Source: Prunella strophiata (lineage: Eukaryota; Chordata; Aves; Passeriformes; Prunellidae). Taken from it: a stretch of DNA of 64,000 nucleotides. Position 1 is the first letter of the stretch. Each line of letters opens with the position of its first letter. The translations under genes and the position numbers were made by a program. A model generated the notes under the pieces. It worked only from the letters and a program-made list of their open reading frames with translations. It was not told the DNA's origin and did no database searches. The stretch covers positions 29,484,597 to 29,548,596 of the forward strand of contig JAZBQD010000001.1 in NCBI GenBank assembly GCA_036583965.1. The letters run 5' to 3'. Of this stretch, positions 12,513 through 26,100 are shown piece after piece.

Positions 12513-15404
12513 CTCTTATAAATTAGTTGATACTGCTATTTATTGAAAACATGCAGAAATATACACACAATATTTTCCAAAAAAATTCTGAAATAAAAAA
12601 TTACATTCGGTACTAGAAAAATTAGCTTTGGTTTAAAAAAAAAAAGAAGCCAAAACCAACTAAAATCTTTTTCCTTAAAGAAGACCCTAGCTCTATGTCT
12701 CAATTCCTCTTATTTTCTATTCAGATCAGAGGATTTTTAGAGTCCATTGTTTTGTGTGAAGAATGATTTGTGAACAAAATAAAGGAAGATACATATGGAA
12801 AGCTGAGGAAGTGGGAAATACTAGATTTCCACTTAATTATTAGTTTTGGGCCAGAAAGAATTATGGATTTCTCCAGTGAGGAAAGAAGAAACCGGAAAGA
12901 ACACAGAATGCTTTTAGATATTTATCAGTTGAAACCCTGATAAAAGCATGAAAAGAGGTTGCTGTGAACCTCTTTTTTTTCTACTCTTTCCAAAGTATGT
13001 TTGAAGTGGACCTCACAAGTGGTACACAGGGTTTTCAGCTCCATCAATTCCCAACATCTGATATTAAGCAGTTACATGGGAACCCCATTTTACACTGAAA
13101 TCTGAGCACATTTCTATCTCTCTTTGCAAGGAGGGACATCAAGAATGTGGCTTGACTATGCAAACTTGAGAGCTCAAATAGCAAAATCATATTTTAAAAA
13201 AGCCACCTAATGGTAACAGTCTTGTAAAGATATTCCAAAAAATTTGCACAAATTTTGGTACACAGTTTTCTTCATATTTAAATGCCTGTTTTTCTCAAAA
13301 TTGAACTTTTAAAAGTAAATTCCAGAAGAATAATTCTTACTTATACTACAACAGTAATGAATGCTTCTTGCTTTAAAATAAAATTATTATGTTCCAAAAA
13401 GTAGTTCGATAAATTTAAACTGTTTGTGAATTCATTACCCACAAGTCATTGAGAACTTAAGGACTGGTAAAACAAAAAAAGCCCCTATATATTTGGTAGA
13501 AAATATGCACATTCATACAGTAAGTATTTAAATAGCCATTTACCATGTGCCATTCTGACTGTAGTGTTCAGTGTATGTTTCCATATTCCTACTTTAGACA
13601 AGTAGAAAGTTTTAATTGAACAAAAATAGAGACTTCAAATCAGAAAAGGCCATTATCAAACACTACATTTCATCAAAATTAATATAAACACCCTTTGGTT
13701 AAGAAAAAATGTGATATGATTTATTAACCTCTTCAAAGGAAGACACAACACAAATTTCATAGGAGCTGCTTGCTCACATCACTGAAAAGAAGAGCTGAGC
13801 AAACAAAACCTTTGCCTATAGGGACTAAGCTGTAGTTAAATATGTTTGGTTTAGAATTCACTTCTGTGCGAACTTCAGCCTAGTTGTTCAGTTTAAAGGG
13901 AATGATGGCTGTGATGAAGTTAACATTTTCACAAAAGATGAAATTTGAAAGAGCCAGTGTGGAAACCTGCTCTTATGAGCAACTACATTCAATCAGGGGA
14001 TTGTGTGTGCAGTCAATCCAATTCAAATTGCAAATATAAACAATGAATAGCAAGCACTCAAAGGACCACTGACAGAAAACACATTGTCAGCAGTTGACTG
14101 CCTGAAATATCTTAACAACAAACATTTGCTGAGTAATTGCAATCAACAAATTTGTTGAAACACCTCCAGTTGACAATTTATCAACAGGAAAAAGAAAGAT
14201 AAACATGTGAAAAATCTTTGTAGTGCTTTCGTTAATATTTGTGGTCCAACATCACAGATTTGGAATTCAGAAAATTACCACTGGCCCTCCTGCCTCTGCT
14301 GTGATAATGCTACTTCTAATGCTATTTATAGCATAGGTTACAACTTACACCCGAAAAGGTAAATAGCCTGAGTCTTCACATAAGACTTTGTACTCTAAGA
14401 TTATCACAGACAACACTTGCTTTATTTGCTTATTCTCAAACTGTGTATGTACTTGAAAAAGAGTAATTGGGTCAGCTGAAACACTGTAGAGGGAGACTAC
14501 TCTTTTCCTGGAAAAGAACAGTGTGCTTGGAAAGCCAAAACAGCTTGTGAGAGGTGGCACAGAAAAAAGAACAGGATCATTACAAAGCACAGGGATCCTG
14601 ATGCTCACATAGAGAAGGAGAGAGTTTGCTGGAAGTCCCAAGGAGCAGACAGTGATGTATCAGAGGACAGCAGTTTCCAGGGGTAATTGGGATGTGTGTT
14701 GTCTTTCAGAAAGCCACCATGGTGGCTTTAATAGCTCAAAAGTGCACTTTTTGAAAGTAAATTTCTCAATTTTTCAGTATTTCATACTATCCCTTGATTC
14801 ACATCACAAAGCTCCTCTGGAACAAAAAAATCTGGATTCTTTCTGAGTGAAATTACACTGAAAACAGTTTTACAGGAGCAAACCTTGTGTACTTTGGGCA
14901 CATCCAGTCTAATGGGCATTCAGCTTGAAAGGTTTGTGGGTGGATGCCACTGTCTCACCATCAAATATTTCACTCTACAAAAACACCCTTGTTGCCCTAT
15001 AGTACTTGTTAACATGGATGTAGCTTGAGGTGATGGAAACCAAGCCAGGGAGTAAACACACACACAGTCTTGATGAGATTACTAAATAAACCCTGTACTC
15101 TGTCTCATGTGCCCATTTCAAGGTTTTCTTGGTGTTAAGTAGCCCCTTTTAAAGTACAGTAAAATTTGGGCTTTTTTTCAATTTACAAGCCTTTTGTGTT
15201 CTGACAAAACAAAAACGTTTAGTCAGATTTCAAGGTTTACTTGACTACCATTTGGTCATCTGAATGTCATTCTTTGAATGCACTTGCAGTTTGGAAAGCA
15301 ATTGCAACTGGAAATGATGCCCCACACAAACATTAGTAACAACAATGTTAATATTTCCTACTGACTGGAAAATGAGAAACATAGCTCCCCATATGTAAAA
15401 AGGC

Positions 15405-16556
15405 AAATAAGCGAGACCCAGGGAACTACAGCCCAGTCAGTCTTATCTCAGTGCCTGGAAAAATCATGGTGCATGTAAAGTATTGATGAAAGTCAGCATG
15501 GCTTCACTAAGAGCAAGTTGTGCCTGATGAATTTGGCCTTTTATGACTGGGTTACAGTCATGGTGGATGATAAAAGAGTGACTGATATGTAGCTGGACTT
15601 GTGCAAGGTATTTGGTAGTACACTACATGACATCCTTGTCTCTACATTGGAAAGACATGGATTTGATGGATGGACCACCCAAAAGATAAGGAATTGGCTG
15701 GATGGTCACACCCAGAGTGAGGAAGCTTGAGTACAGCACCAGGCTGAGTGATGCAGTTGGCTCACCCAAGGGATGGAATACCTTCCAGAGGGACCCTGGC
15801 TGAAGAAATGGGCCCATGCAAACCTCATTAGTTCAATAAGCCCAAGTACAAGGTCCTGCACCTGGGCTGAAGCAATTCTGAGCACAGGCTGGGCAGTGGG
15901 AGAAACCTGGCTGAGGAGGACTTGGAGTAGTGGTGGATGAGAGGCTGGAGATGACCTGGCAGTTTTCACCTTGCAGCCCAGAAAGCCAATCATGTCCTGG
16001 GCTGCATCAAAAGCCATGTGGCCATGGAGAGGGAAGGGTTCACCTTATCTACTCCACTCATGAGATCCTACCTGGAGCACTGCACCAGCTCTGTGGTTCC
16101 CAACATAAGAAGCACACAGACCTGCTGGAGCAAGTCCAGAGGAGGTCACAAAGATGATCAGGGGTTGCAGCATCTCTCCTGTGAAGAGAGACTGAGAGAG
16201 TTTAGGCTACTCAGATCTGGAAAGAGAAGGCTCCAGGAAGATCTTATAGCAGCCTTTTAGTACTAAAGGGGGACCTACAGGAAGGCTGAAAAGGAACTTT
16301 TGAGAAGGCCATGTAGTGACAGGACAAGGGGGAATGCCCTTAAACTGGCAGAGGACAGGTTTAGCTTAGATATTGTGAAGAAAATCTTCATCATGAGGGT
16401 GGTGAGGCATCGGAACAGGTTGCCCAGAGAAGTAGCAGATGCCCCATCCCCAGAAGTGTTCAAGGGCAGGTTGGAAGATGACCCTGCCCATAGCAGGAGA
16501 GTTGGAAATAGATGGCTGTGAAGGTCCCTTGTGACCCAAACCATGCCATGATAATT
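15405..16556 (+). mobile_element. CR1 LINE fragment, longest copy in the window
   Basis: This copy starts inside the reverse-transcriptase coding part at about 15413; reading through interruptions, residues of the form NYSPVSLIS and QHGFTKSKLCLMNL are legible. It continues through the C-terminal region of ORF2, where 15930-16260 reads EHCTSS, PNIRSTQTCWS and CEERLREFRLLRSGKRRLQE in two overlapping frames, the usual end of a CR1 RT protein. The 3' UTR follows (for example TTGCCCAGAGAAGTAGCAGA) and ends with GGTCCCTTGTGACCCAAACC and a degenerate ATGATAATTG tail near 16556. Frameshifts, stops and a gap around 15720-15830 make it non-functional. The copy is 5'-truncated, as most CR1 copies are. 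No target-site duplication is evident. Confidence 0.88.
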
Positions 16557-19181
16557 GCTGTCAAAGCAGCATTCTAGCTCTTTTGTCATGCTAAGGCTGT
16601 GTTTGTGCTTACACCTGTCTATTTACAGATGCAGTCCTGGTCACACATATGCACTGGTAGTGACAAGCAGGCTTATTTGCTCCATCATTTTGAAGGTATT
16701 CCCAGCAGTTAAGCCATGCAGAGTAGGCTGCATGCCACAGGGAAATAATAAAAGTGGATTAAGATCTTTTTTACGTATTAATGTATAAACTAAATTCCCA
16801 TAGACTTAATTCATTGCAGTACTCAGAAGAGGTATTTTTTTTTTTTTTTTCACTTCTGAAACTGAGAATATTTATGTAGAAGAGAGTAGGTATGCTTGGG
16901 AACAAGCAACGAGTATAAATAAAACTAAAGAAATCAGAGAAGACTTGGCATAAATAAGCCAATTACATAGACTCTTGAACTGAAATCTTTAATAATGCAT
17001 AAAGTAAAACACAGACATGCAGCAGAGCTAATGCTTGCAAATGAGCAGGTCTACGATGCGGAAACATTTTCCCAAAGCGAGGCTAACATGAAGAGTACAG
17101 TATCTAAAAAGATCTCTCCAAAACCCACCCCAAACCAAATCATGAACTGAAAAAAATAATTTAATAAGATAAAAATATATAAAGAAGAAAATCTATTCAA
17201 ATTGCATTTATAAAAATTTCAACTGAAAAGAAGTTGAAGCCTAGTGGAGACCAATATATCATAATAAACCCTCTGTAAATAAATTATCATGTTTCCTCAC
17301 AGACCCCTTTGTCAATTTAAGATTTTTGCAGCCCATTCTCTCTATTGTCATACAGCTAATTTCATTCAGTCACTAGGTATGCACATAGTTAGTTCAGCTC
17401 ACAAGGAGTCCTGGGGACAGCTCCACTGTTCCACATCTCCTCCTAAATCCTGAATTGCCACAAGACACTGGAACAAAAGCCCTGAGCACTAAAATCACTC
17501 TACAACTGCAGGGAAGCTGAAATGGTGTAAATTCCTTCACACTAACACTGAAAGGTAATTGAGTAGAAGACTGCAATTAGATGGCAAAGGGCAGCTAGAA
17601 CTCTCTCAGTTCCACCTGAGTGCTCCTCCTAAGGCTACAGAGAGGTACAGAGATTCCATGTGGATTGCATGTGGACAGGCACGGAGATGTTGCAAGGACA
17701 CATCATCAGTCCTTGGTAGCTGCTTTGCACAGCACAGTGCAAGGAGACCTCCTCACACACTGGCACCTTCCTAAACTCATCAAGGTGTCACATGCTTGCT
17801 GAGAACTGTGACTCACAGAATAAAATACAGAAACTGAATTATGCCACAGTTTCTGGGGAGTCACTAAATGTTTTCCTCTTGTCTCATATCACTTGACTTT
17901 TACAGTGATGTGAACACTGGAAGAAAGTTGAGAAAGAAAGTTGATACCCTTTGTATGGTGACAGTCCTGTGACCATCTTCCCTGGCCATTAGCAAATGGT
18001 TGAGCTTATTGGCAATATTTAAATTTTATTACATAGAATCTCTTGCCTCACAAAATGTTTTAAAATTAAACTTGCATTTAAAATACATACCATAAAAGAA
18101 TATTTTTAAAATACCAGTTAATATGTTTGGGCATAAAATTTAGTTCCATCAAACCCAAAATCCCACTCAAATACTTCGATTTTTTTCCCTCATAATGCGT
18201 TATGTTTGATAAAAATTAAGCTTGGATCTGTTGAAATGAGTATTTCATTAATTTCAAGATATTTAACCATGGTTTCAAGTATTCCAAAGTTTTGAAACAC
18301 TTTAGAAAATTTCTCCAACTTTTTAGAATGAAAATTTGAACTCGACTCACACTTTTTCTCATTTTCCACATGAAACCATATTTGGTCAGAAAATGTGCCA
18401 AGCTTTAAGCAGAACATTATATATTCTATTACATCAAGGGGTAATTATTTTGTGACTAGTTTAATATCTCACTTCAGGTCACACATGCAAAAGCTGTCGT
18501 CGTTTTACATATTTTACCTTTTGCTTTATTCATGAATAAAGAAGTAGGATATTATAGGACCTGACCTGTTGGTCAAACTTCCAATAGCAATTGCAAGCAA
18601 TTATGGCAAGGTGAAATCTCACTGTGCACTGAACCCCTCCTTGTTACTCCATCTACAGATTGGCAGAAACCATCTTTGTTTTATAATGTAGTCTGAAAGA
18701 ATTCCCACCTTAATCAAGAAAAAATATTAAAAAAAAAAAAGGAAGAATTCTGTCTACACTAGATTTCCACTGTTTGAAGAATATTCAAAAATTATGTTAT
18801 GCTTCCTAGGTGTATTTACATCCCATAATTTTTGACATGTAACTCATTTTAACCTGACATTTGCATACCAAAAATACAGGACAAATTATTATTTTAAAAT
18901 ATGTACTGCTTACTTAATGATACAAACACTGCTAAAGTTTTGGCTAATCTGAAAAAAATCATTGATGCTATCTGAAAACACCAATTTCAATCTGCAAGTT
19001 TTACAAAATTTTGGCCCAAAACTAAGCCACAAAGGTAATTACATATTACCAGTTATGAAGTCATGCACAGATTTTTCAAGTTTATTTTAATATTTACACT
19101 ATAAACTGACAGGAATGTAAAAATTATTAACAATCTTTATTTTTTAATATTGATTATTACCTAATAATTATCAATTATTTG
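16557..19181. other. non-coding sequence, no gene seen
   Basis: AT-rich sequence with a T16 tract at 16835-16850 and an A12 run at 18729-18740. A modest GC-richer patch near 17550-17800 supports short overlapping frames only. No gene or repeat family was recognised. Confidence 0.55.
16835..16850. repeat. T16 homopolymer
   Basis: An uninterrupted run of 16 T. No retroposon body is recognisable next to it on either strand. Confidence 0.7.
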
Positions 19182-19229
19182 TTTCTATTTATAATAAAAT
19201 CAGTTTACTGATTTCCTTATAAATAGAAA
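19182..19229. repeat. AT-rich hairpin with pre-miRNA-like geometry
   Basis: The outer arms TTTCTATTTATAA (19182-19194) and TTATAAATAGAAA (19217-19229) pair perfectly over 13 bp. After a symmetric 2x2 internal loop, AAATCAG (19197-19203) pairs with CTGATTT (19208-19214) around a TTTA loop, giving 20 paired bases in all. The surrounding 100 bp is very AT-rich and contains other short palindromic words, which raises the chance of coincidental pairing. Confidence 0.65.
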
Positions 19230-20717
19230 TAATAAGAAATGTAAAATAATCTATTGTGATATAAAATAATAAATGTCTCTTCAGGGATCCACAAATCCCT
19301 TCAGCAAAATTAATTACCCAATAACTTCAATTAAATTAAATCGAATACCAGCACCATAAAACTAATCAGCCCACAGAAAATAACTCAAACAGCCATCTAC
19401 CTGTAAGGTCCATCCCCTAGGATGCATCCTGCAGGCTTTTTCTACAGACTGATGCATGACCAGATAGAAAAAACTCAGGCTATTTGGTACCAATGGGGCA
19501 GTCAGGTACAGAGAGTCAGATCTCTTCACAAAAAACATCCTTACCACTCCCTCTAGCACTTCTTCATGGCAAAGATGATCCAAACTGGACATCTGTGGGG
19601 ATTGAGGTTGTGACTGCAAGGCACTGGAAGGATGAAAATTCCTTTTGTAACAGGAATTTCAGTGTCTTAAGTCTCTTAATATCATCAACAAATCTTAAGT
19701 CACATGTTTTACAATCATCAGTTTAAAAATGACCTTCATGGGGATCTTGATACCTACTCATACCTGATCCAAGATCAGAAAGGTCAACATGCTCTAATGT
19801 CTTCTGCTGGAGTTATTTTCTGGCCAAAAGAAGCACCACAAAAGTTTTGAGGTGAGTGGCAGGAACCAAAGTGATGGCAAGGCTGTCACCATTTCTCACT
19901 ATAATCTGATATAGTGATTATATATGCATATATATGTATGGGACAAGAATTAGAAAAGCTACTACAGAAAGAATTCATGAGACCAAAAAATAATTCTAAA
20001 CTATAAAATACATAAAAGTTACAGAAGAGACATTTAAAAACCATGGAGGTTTTGAGGGGTAGGGTAGGGAGAAGAAAAAGATGTGGCAGGAAGGGAGAGA
20101 ATATAAGAGAGGACACTAAGTGAAATGACACAGAGAATTTAAGAATTGTGCTGGGTGTGAAAAGCCAGGAAAAAAAAATCCACTGTCAAGCCAAGACACG
20201 TAGCAGAGATGTAACCATTCTTATCTGTACTTGAGGGCATGAAATAATTCCTTTTTTAATTTTGCCTTTTTAATCCTGTCAATTGGAGCTGTCACTATGG
20301 ATGTAATAGCAAGTATCCCAATCACAATATCAAAGACTCTTCACTGACACTCCTTGAAATAGCATTAATATCAGCTCACTGTGGGTACTACATCTAAATG
20401 TTCATGTGCAGTGCTGTAGCTCCCCCTTAGTCAGGTATCAAGCTAATATTTCATGCTCTGCTTGTAAAATTATTAGCAGCTGGCCTAACGTTAGATCACT
20501 GGAGTGTGGTTTGCTAGAACAAGACACTGCTAATAAGACTATTTCCTACTCTATCAAGTTATTACTGACTCTGTATTTCCAAATATCAGAACTGGCCTTT
20601 AAGCCCAAAGCAGGATTTAACTTTCCAAGAGTGACAGGCCTGAACCAAGATGTCAGGCTTAAATTTTGGGGAAAGATGAATTTAAAGTCCGAGTTCATGA
20701 ATTCCACAAATGTTCTC

Positions 20718-20737
20718 AAAAAAAAAAAAAAAAAAAA
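20718..20737. repeat. A20 homopolymer
   Basis: A run of 20 A. The sequence upstream is not a recognisable retroposon. Confidence 0.75.
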
Positions 20738-20750
20738 CCCTGGCTCAGTA

Positions 20751-20804
20751 AAATCCAGGTAGAAATGTCAGGTAAAACAGAAATATTGAAATCCAGGTAG
20801 AAAT
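20751..20804. repeat. 16-bp direct repeat pair
   Basis: AAATCCAGGTAGAAAT occurs at 20751-20766 and again, identically, at 20789-20804, separated by 22 bp. It lies just after the A20 tract. It could be a local duplication; the intervening 22 bp is too short to be an inserted element. Confidence 0.75.
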
Positions 20805-21060
20805 AGAGTGGGTGAATTTGTGATGATCCCCACAAGATACAGTATTTCACCACCTTGGTTAATGCTGTTTCATCACCACCCTCAGACCCTTGCTCTCACT
20901 CACTTTGGCATACAGAAGGGACAGGGACAGGAAAATTTAAACACTACAAAGTCTCATACAACAATACAGTAATTACTAAGTTCATAGCTACATAAGAGAA
21001 AATGAAATCACATGATATGCAGAGGTCAGGCAGGTATATAAGAAAGAGCAATTTTATACC

Positions 21061-21082
21061 TTAAAGCAGTGGACTGCTTTAA
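21061..21082. repeat. short perfect inverted repeat
   Basis: The 10-bp arms TTAAAGCAGT and ACTGCTTTAA are separated by GG. The pairing is perfect but short, and no function is indicated. Confidence 0.6.
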
Positions 21083-23022
21083 AATGTTACAAGTTACCTC
21101 TAAAAATACAGATGATTAATGCTGAATGACTGTGGACTCCTATCTACTTAAAGGATATAATATCTAATTGGTTCACTGGATAGCAGGCAATTCAGAGGGG
21201 ATCCATTATATTATCAGTATATATTAGAAATATAATAAAATAGATAACAAATTTATTGCTTACATGAAATATTTGGCTAGGCAAGTGATAAAGGGAAAGA
21301 TAAAACATGTCACTCAGAAGCAAATTTAAAAAGTATATAGGAAGAGACAAAATAATATCTACTGAATTTATCTGGAAAATAGTATTTTACAGTCATTATT
21401 ATTTTTGTGATTGTGGTATTACTAGGAATTTCATAAAACTTCATTAAAATTTGGTGTGTGCTGATAGTTTTCTGTAGAAGCCTAAATGGATGAAGTGCTT
21501 GTGACCTTCAGTCTGGATAAGAACTCCCTCCTTAGGAAGTGTAAGGCCGAGTGTGTGCTTACACATCCAGTGGGATTGGAGTGATCTTTTCTGTGGTCAT
21601 GTTCTTAAACAGGTAGAAGTCAGTGCCATGCTTAAACCATTATTTTCTTGAAAGTGCACTGAATGAAAAATTTCCTTCATTACTTACCAAGGAACAGGAC
21701 TCAGGTATCAAGTGACTGATATCTTACATGTTACAGAACCATAAGTACTAACAACAAACCCAAGGAATAAAGCATAAGAGGTACAACTCTCATGAACCAC
21801 TGCAGTTGGGGAGGTGCACAAGTTAATCTGACAAGAAACATCATCTGACAGTGAATGAATTTGCATTCATTTACTAATTTGTAATGCACATTTCAAGTTG
21901 ATTGACATAACTCAGGAAACTCAGTCACTTGCTCAATGTAGTAGTACGATAGTATTTTAAAAAATTGGGTTAACACCTTGGGAATGCATAGGTAAATCTA
22001 GAATTCCCTTAAAAGTAACAGAAACATCAATTAAAAAAAAAAAACAAATATAAAACTAAAAATCTAGGGATTTAGCTATATAGAAGATTAAAGACTTGCA
22101 GATTTTGAGAGCCTGCTCTGGGGAAAAAAAGGGCCTCTAGATGTTGTGAATTATAGCATCTTAATTCTGAGACATAGTAATATTTGATATTTACACACAG
22201 ACTATGAAACAGTCATGCTGAAGTAGCATAGCTACTTCTCTGATAACATATTATTTTTGTTTCATTCATATTTAGTAAAGCTTTTCCTCTTGGGCTAACA
22301 TTCTTAATTTTGCAAAAACCACTGTAGAAACTTATGGGGTCAGGATCTGTACTTCACCTCTTCTCCAAAGTAATTATTAATACTGAAATGTTGCACAACA
22401 AACTTAAGAACTGACTGAGAAAGGCATTAACCATCTGCTCTGTTGCAAAAATTACTTCTGTTTTTCATACACATCTACCACACACTTTCAGCTATTTCTA
22501 ACAAGGCAGAGATCAAGATGGAAATGTGGGGGTTTTGTCTGGCTGACTTCAGGGGGTGCTCAGGAGCTGCACCAAAATCTTTCATGTCTCTGCCCCCTGC
22601 TTTCCTCCACTGCCTCATGTTCTGCACTCCTCTCCATTCCCAGACTCTGACAACTCACCCTGAGCTCATTTCTCAGTTTTCTATGGAGGACAGAAACCAT
22701 TATCATATCAATATTTAAATTGCCTTAGAGCAATGGAAGTAGTGCTACTTGCAGGTAGGTATGATTCTGAGAGCTGCTAAGTGGATGCTACCAACTACTT
22801 TTTATTTTCACCCAGGCCAGGAATGACATAGGGTCTGCTGACCAGATAATAAGTTGTCTGTTCCTCCACATTTTCCACACTTGTCTTAAATTTTACCAAT
22901 AAAAAGGAAAAAAATTAGCAAGGTACTTACTAATTGACTGAGTGCAATTTTCCAAGTTATGAATTGATATCCAGTGCAGCCTTTTGCATTGTTCCAGCCA
23001 ATTGCAAAACATGTAAAACATG

Positions 23023-23102
23023 CACATAAGAGGGGAATGAGTCTTTTAAAGGAGCCAATGCAGTCATTGGCTCTTTTAAGAGACTAATTCCCCTCTTGTG
23101 TG
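23023..23102. repeat. long near-perfect inverted repeat, possible small-RNA hairpin
   Basis: The left arm at 23028-23060 and right arm at 23065-23097 are reverse complements over 33 bp with three differences, around the loop CAGT. If the + strand is transcribed, two of the differences become G-U wobbles and one is a G-A mismatch. Five further pairs (CACAT at 23023-23027 with GTGTG at 23098-23102, one of them G-U) extend the stem to 38 bp. This is the best-paired structure I found in the window. Interpretations include a microRNA-like or siRNA-producing hairpin, a small palindromic transposon relic (MITE), or a recent inverted duplication. I do not recognise it as a known microRNA. The 4-nt loop is short for a canonical pre-miRNA. 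A 61-codon minus-strand frame across it is a by-product. Confidence 0.85.
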
Positions 23103-26100
23103 GCAGGTGACACTTGATCATTCTCTGGACATGGGAGAACACAACCTGCAGAGTTCTGATTTGGTGACATGTTACACTACAGGTTCTGTGTTGCCAGCAG
23201 GTGCAGGACAGCTAAGCACATTAACTTTTGGCAGGAGATCTCCACAAACACCATCCTGCTACTGTTGCCACTGATTTCTGTGGAACAAAGTTACATCATT
23301 TTTGGAAAATTCTGTTTAGAGATGCTGAAAATCAGTCCATTGTTGTTTTCAGCTTTTGCTCTTCTACAAGTTAAAATATTAACTTTGCTAAGGATATTTG
23401 GATCCATACAAACACAGTTTTGTTGTATTATTGAATAAGTAGGCAGTGTTAACTGTAAGTGTAGTGTGTGCATAACAGTGTCCAAAAGGCACAAGTTAGC
23501 ACCTGGGCTCAGATCCAAAACACAGACTGAAGCAAAGAGACTCCAGAAATTATATGATTATGCTATCAAAGAAATTTAAACAATATGCTTCTGATATTTT
23601 GTATTTCAATGCTTTAAATGTGAGGTGACAACATTTTTCAAGTGACCAAAAATCAAAGGACTTTTTGTCTGCCAAATGAGTTAACCTTGCTGTACATGTG
23701 AGGAAAGGTTTTACAGCCCATGAATCCAAGCACACAAAATAGACTGAGAATACCATCATCAGGCATAGATGCAAATATTAATAAAGGCAATTGGCTCAAA
23801 GGGATTTGCTTGATGTTTAACTTCATAGATTATTGTGAATCTATTGTGAAACAAAATACTTTAATGTGTGTTTATTACTTATAGAAATAATTTGATTATA
23901 CAGTCCAATATTGTCATTGTTCTCATCTCTAACAGGTTCACCTAAATTAATTTACACAATCATCTGAAATTATAAAAACAGAGATCTCTCTTAGAGAGAG
24001 TAGGCAGAATTCTCTGTGAGGACAATGGGTTTAACAAGAAGCTGAAGAGAGAAAGCACACAAAACCAAAATATCATTTGTTGGGTTTAAATGTTAATTAT
24101 CCTTCACATAGCTCTGCTGCACAAAGTCCTTACTGAACATAATAATCAATGTATTCTCTGTAGAAAACCACAGAAAACCATTCATAATCATGGATCAAGG
24201 TTTTATAGTAACATTTGGCTCTTAAAGGGCATTTGTATGTAGAAGGCCACATTTTAGTGTTAAAACCAGCTTTAGCAAAGTATTTTCAGCTACTCACAAT
24301 TTTTTTTAAGTAGCTCCTGAATGCTTCCTATACATGTATGAGAACTAGGGGCCACATGAGCAGCATTATGATTTTTTAAGATTGGCCAAGACTTGAAAAA
24401 AAAATTTATCTTCTTACACATTTTTAACTGAATTTTGTTGCTGTTCTACTTCTGTGTCATTCTCCTGAGCAGCTACCAGCAATACAATATTTCCTGTTCT
24501 GGCAAACAGGGTTCACACTCTACTAGAAAGATGTTTCATGACATGATGGAAATATTTTCATACATGTTCATCTCTAACAGCTTCAGAAACCATTAGCATA
24601 CCAAAGATGACAGGATAAGAAGTACTTGTACAGCAGAATCCTAGACTATTCAAGGATGGAAAGAGCAAGTAAAAAATAAGGATATTCAATAAAGGAACAC
24701 ATTTAAACTTTCCCAGTGATTTCTCTTGTATCTTTTCAATTTCCTAGAATAAAGGACATCCCAAATCCAAAATTTACCTGTATAAAATTAATGTTTTGGA
24801 AGTCCATTGCCTAGTTCTCATTAAGTCAATGATATTTTACCAAATTTACTGACTTTTTTCAAATGGAATTTTCTTCACTTTGAGGTTCTGTTTTGGTTTT
24901 CCTGTTATATTTTTGGTTATGACAGAGCCAAAAAGATAAATAGGCAATTTCTATCAGCAGAGCTGTCCCAGTTTAATTTTTTCATAACTGTAAAAATCTC
25001 CTCCCATGCTGAACAGAACTCTACAAGGAGCAGAATCCCTTTATTCTTTAGGACTAAATTAAGAACTCTGCAATTCAGCGATATTTCTACTCCTTACATT
25101 GACTGCATCTATAGAATGTGGTTTCTACATGTTTCCAAAAAGATCCCCAGAGGACTGGCACTTGAAGCTTATGGCTAAAGATTGAACAATGAAACAGGTC
25201 AGCTTGTCCTAAGAAATCAGGTCATTCAGCTGCATTTCTTGTTATCATTTTGACAACAGGGGCGGGGGGAACAGACACAGTTGTAAGCCAGCTCTTTGGG
25301 AGAGCCACTTACAGAGCACAGGGAAATAGCAACACTTCTACTGTGAAACCAAAGTTCATCTTTAATACATGGTCCAGTTACTATGGGTGCTGGAATTTCC
25401 TTTTTTTTAAATCTGTTTATGAGGAGAGCAAAACTTGAAAGTAATTTCAGATTGATGATCCTATATCTCGTTGCTTTTGTTTGGGGTTTTTTGTTTGTTT
25501 TTCTGGAGGCAATGCATCACTATTAACATATTCACTATGGAGGACATTCAATTGCTTTGGATGTTTGCAAAAGCAAATTGAACAATCACAAATTAAACAG
25601 TGACATATTTCTTTAGAGAATTTTAGCTTGTGGTAAGATGCTCAAAGCTTGAAATGGAAATTTGTTCGGTAGCCTATACATTTAAAATATATATACATAC
25701 CCCTATGGTTACGGAATTTCCTTTACTTAGTCATAAACTACAGGGGACATGCAAGATTTTCTCTGTGTACACCCACAAATAATTCTGGCTTTGTCCATAA
25801 GGTCACAGAAGCTCTCCTGAGATGGGATAGTTCTGATATATTTCATCAGTCTCCATCCACACTTATTTCTAATAAGTAGAAATAGTTTTTCCTTGGTTTT
25901 GTTTTTGCTTTTATTTTTTTTTTTTTTTTTGAAGAATGGCCACATTTATCAAAATAAATGTTTCACTGCAGTTTAAGTAAATTAATGTTAATATGAAAGA
26001 GTCTGCAGAATTTTCCACTGAGGTACTGACCTAAATCTTTACTAGAAGTACATAGATGATTATCAGAACCTTTACTTTGCTTTTTCTCTCTTTTAATTTT

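Larger units (their letters stand above)
7501..15404. other. non-coding sequence, no gene seen
   Basis: Nearly 8 kb with no recognisable exon or RNA gene. Open frames are at most about 107 codons and usually overlap on opposite strands. Visible structures are a 9-bp hairpin at 9521-9546, the 20-bp palindrome at 11411, an A18 tract at 11722-11739 and a short tandem duplication at 12474-12512. The 13980-14340 stretch, with many TTGCAAAT/CAATCAA-like words, may be another conserved block. Confidence 0.55.
19230..23022. other. non-coding sequence, no gene seen
   Basis: AT-rich DNA with short open frames only. A 118-codon frame at 20406-20762 runs through an A20 tract, which codes its poly-lysine, and has no family resemblance. 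Other items are a 16-bp direct repeat pair at 20751/20789 and a 10-bp hairpin at 21061-21082. Confidence 0.55.

Noticed and set aside
15623..16589. Cluster of open frames on both strands
   Set aside because: The + frames are broken remnants of the CR1 reverse-transcriptase and the - frames are their shadows; none is a separate gene.
20406..20762. 118-codon frame ending in a lysine run
   Set aside because: The lysine run is simply the A20 homopolymer read as codons; the rest shows no domain.
24156..24180. AGAAAACCA direct repeat pair
   Set aside because: A single short duplication separated by one base is typical slippage and carries no further structure.
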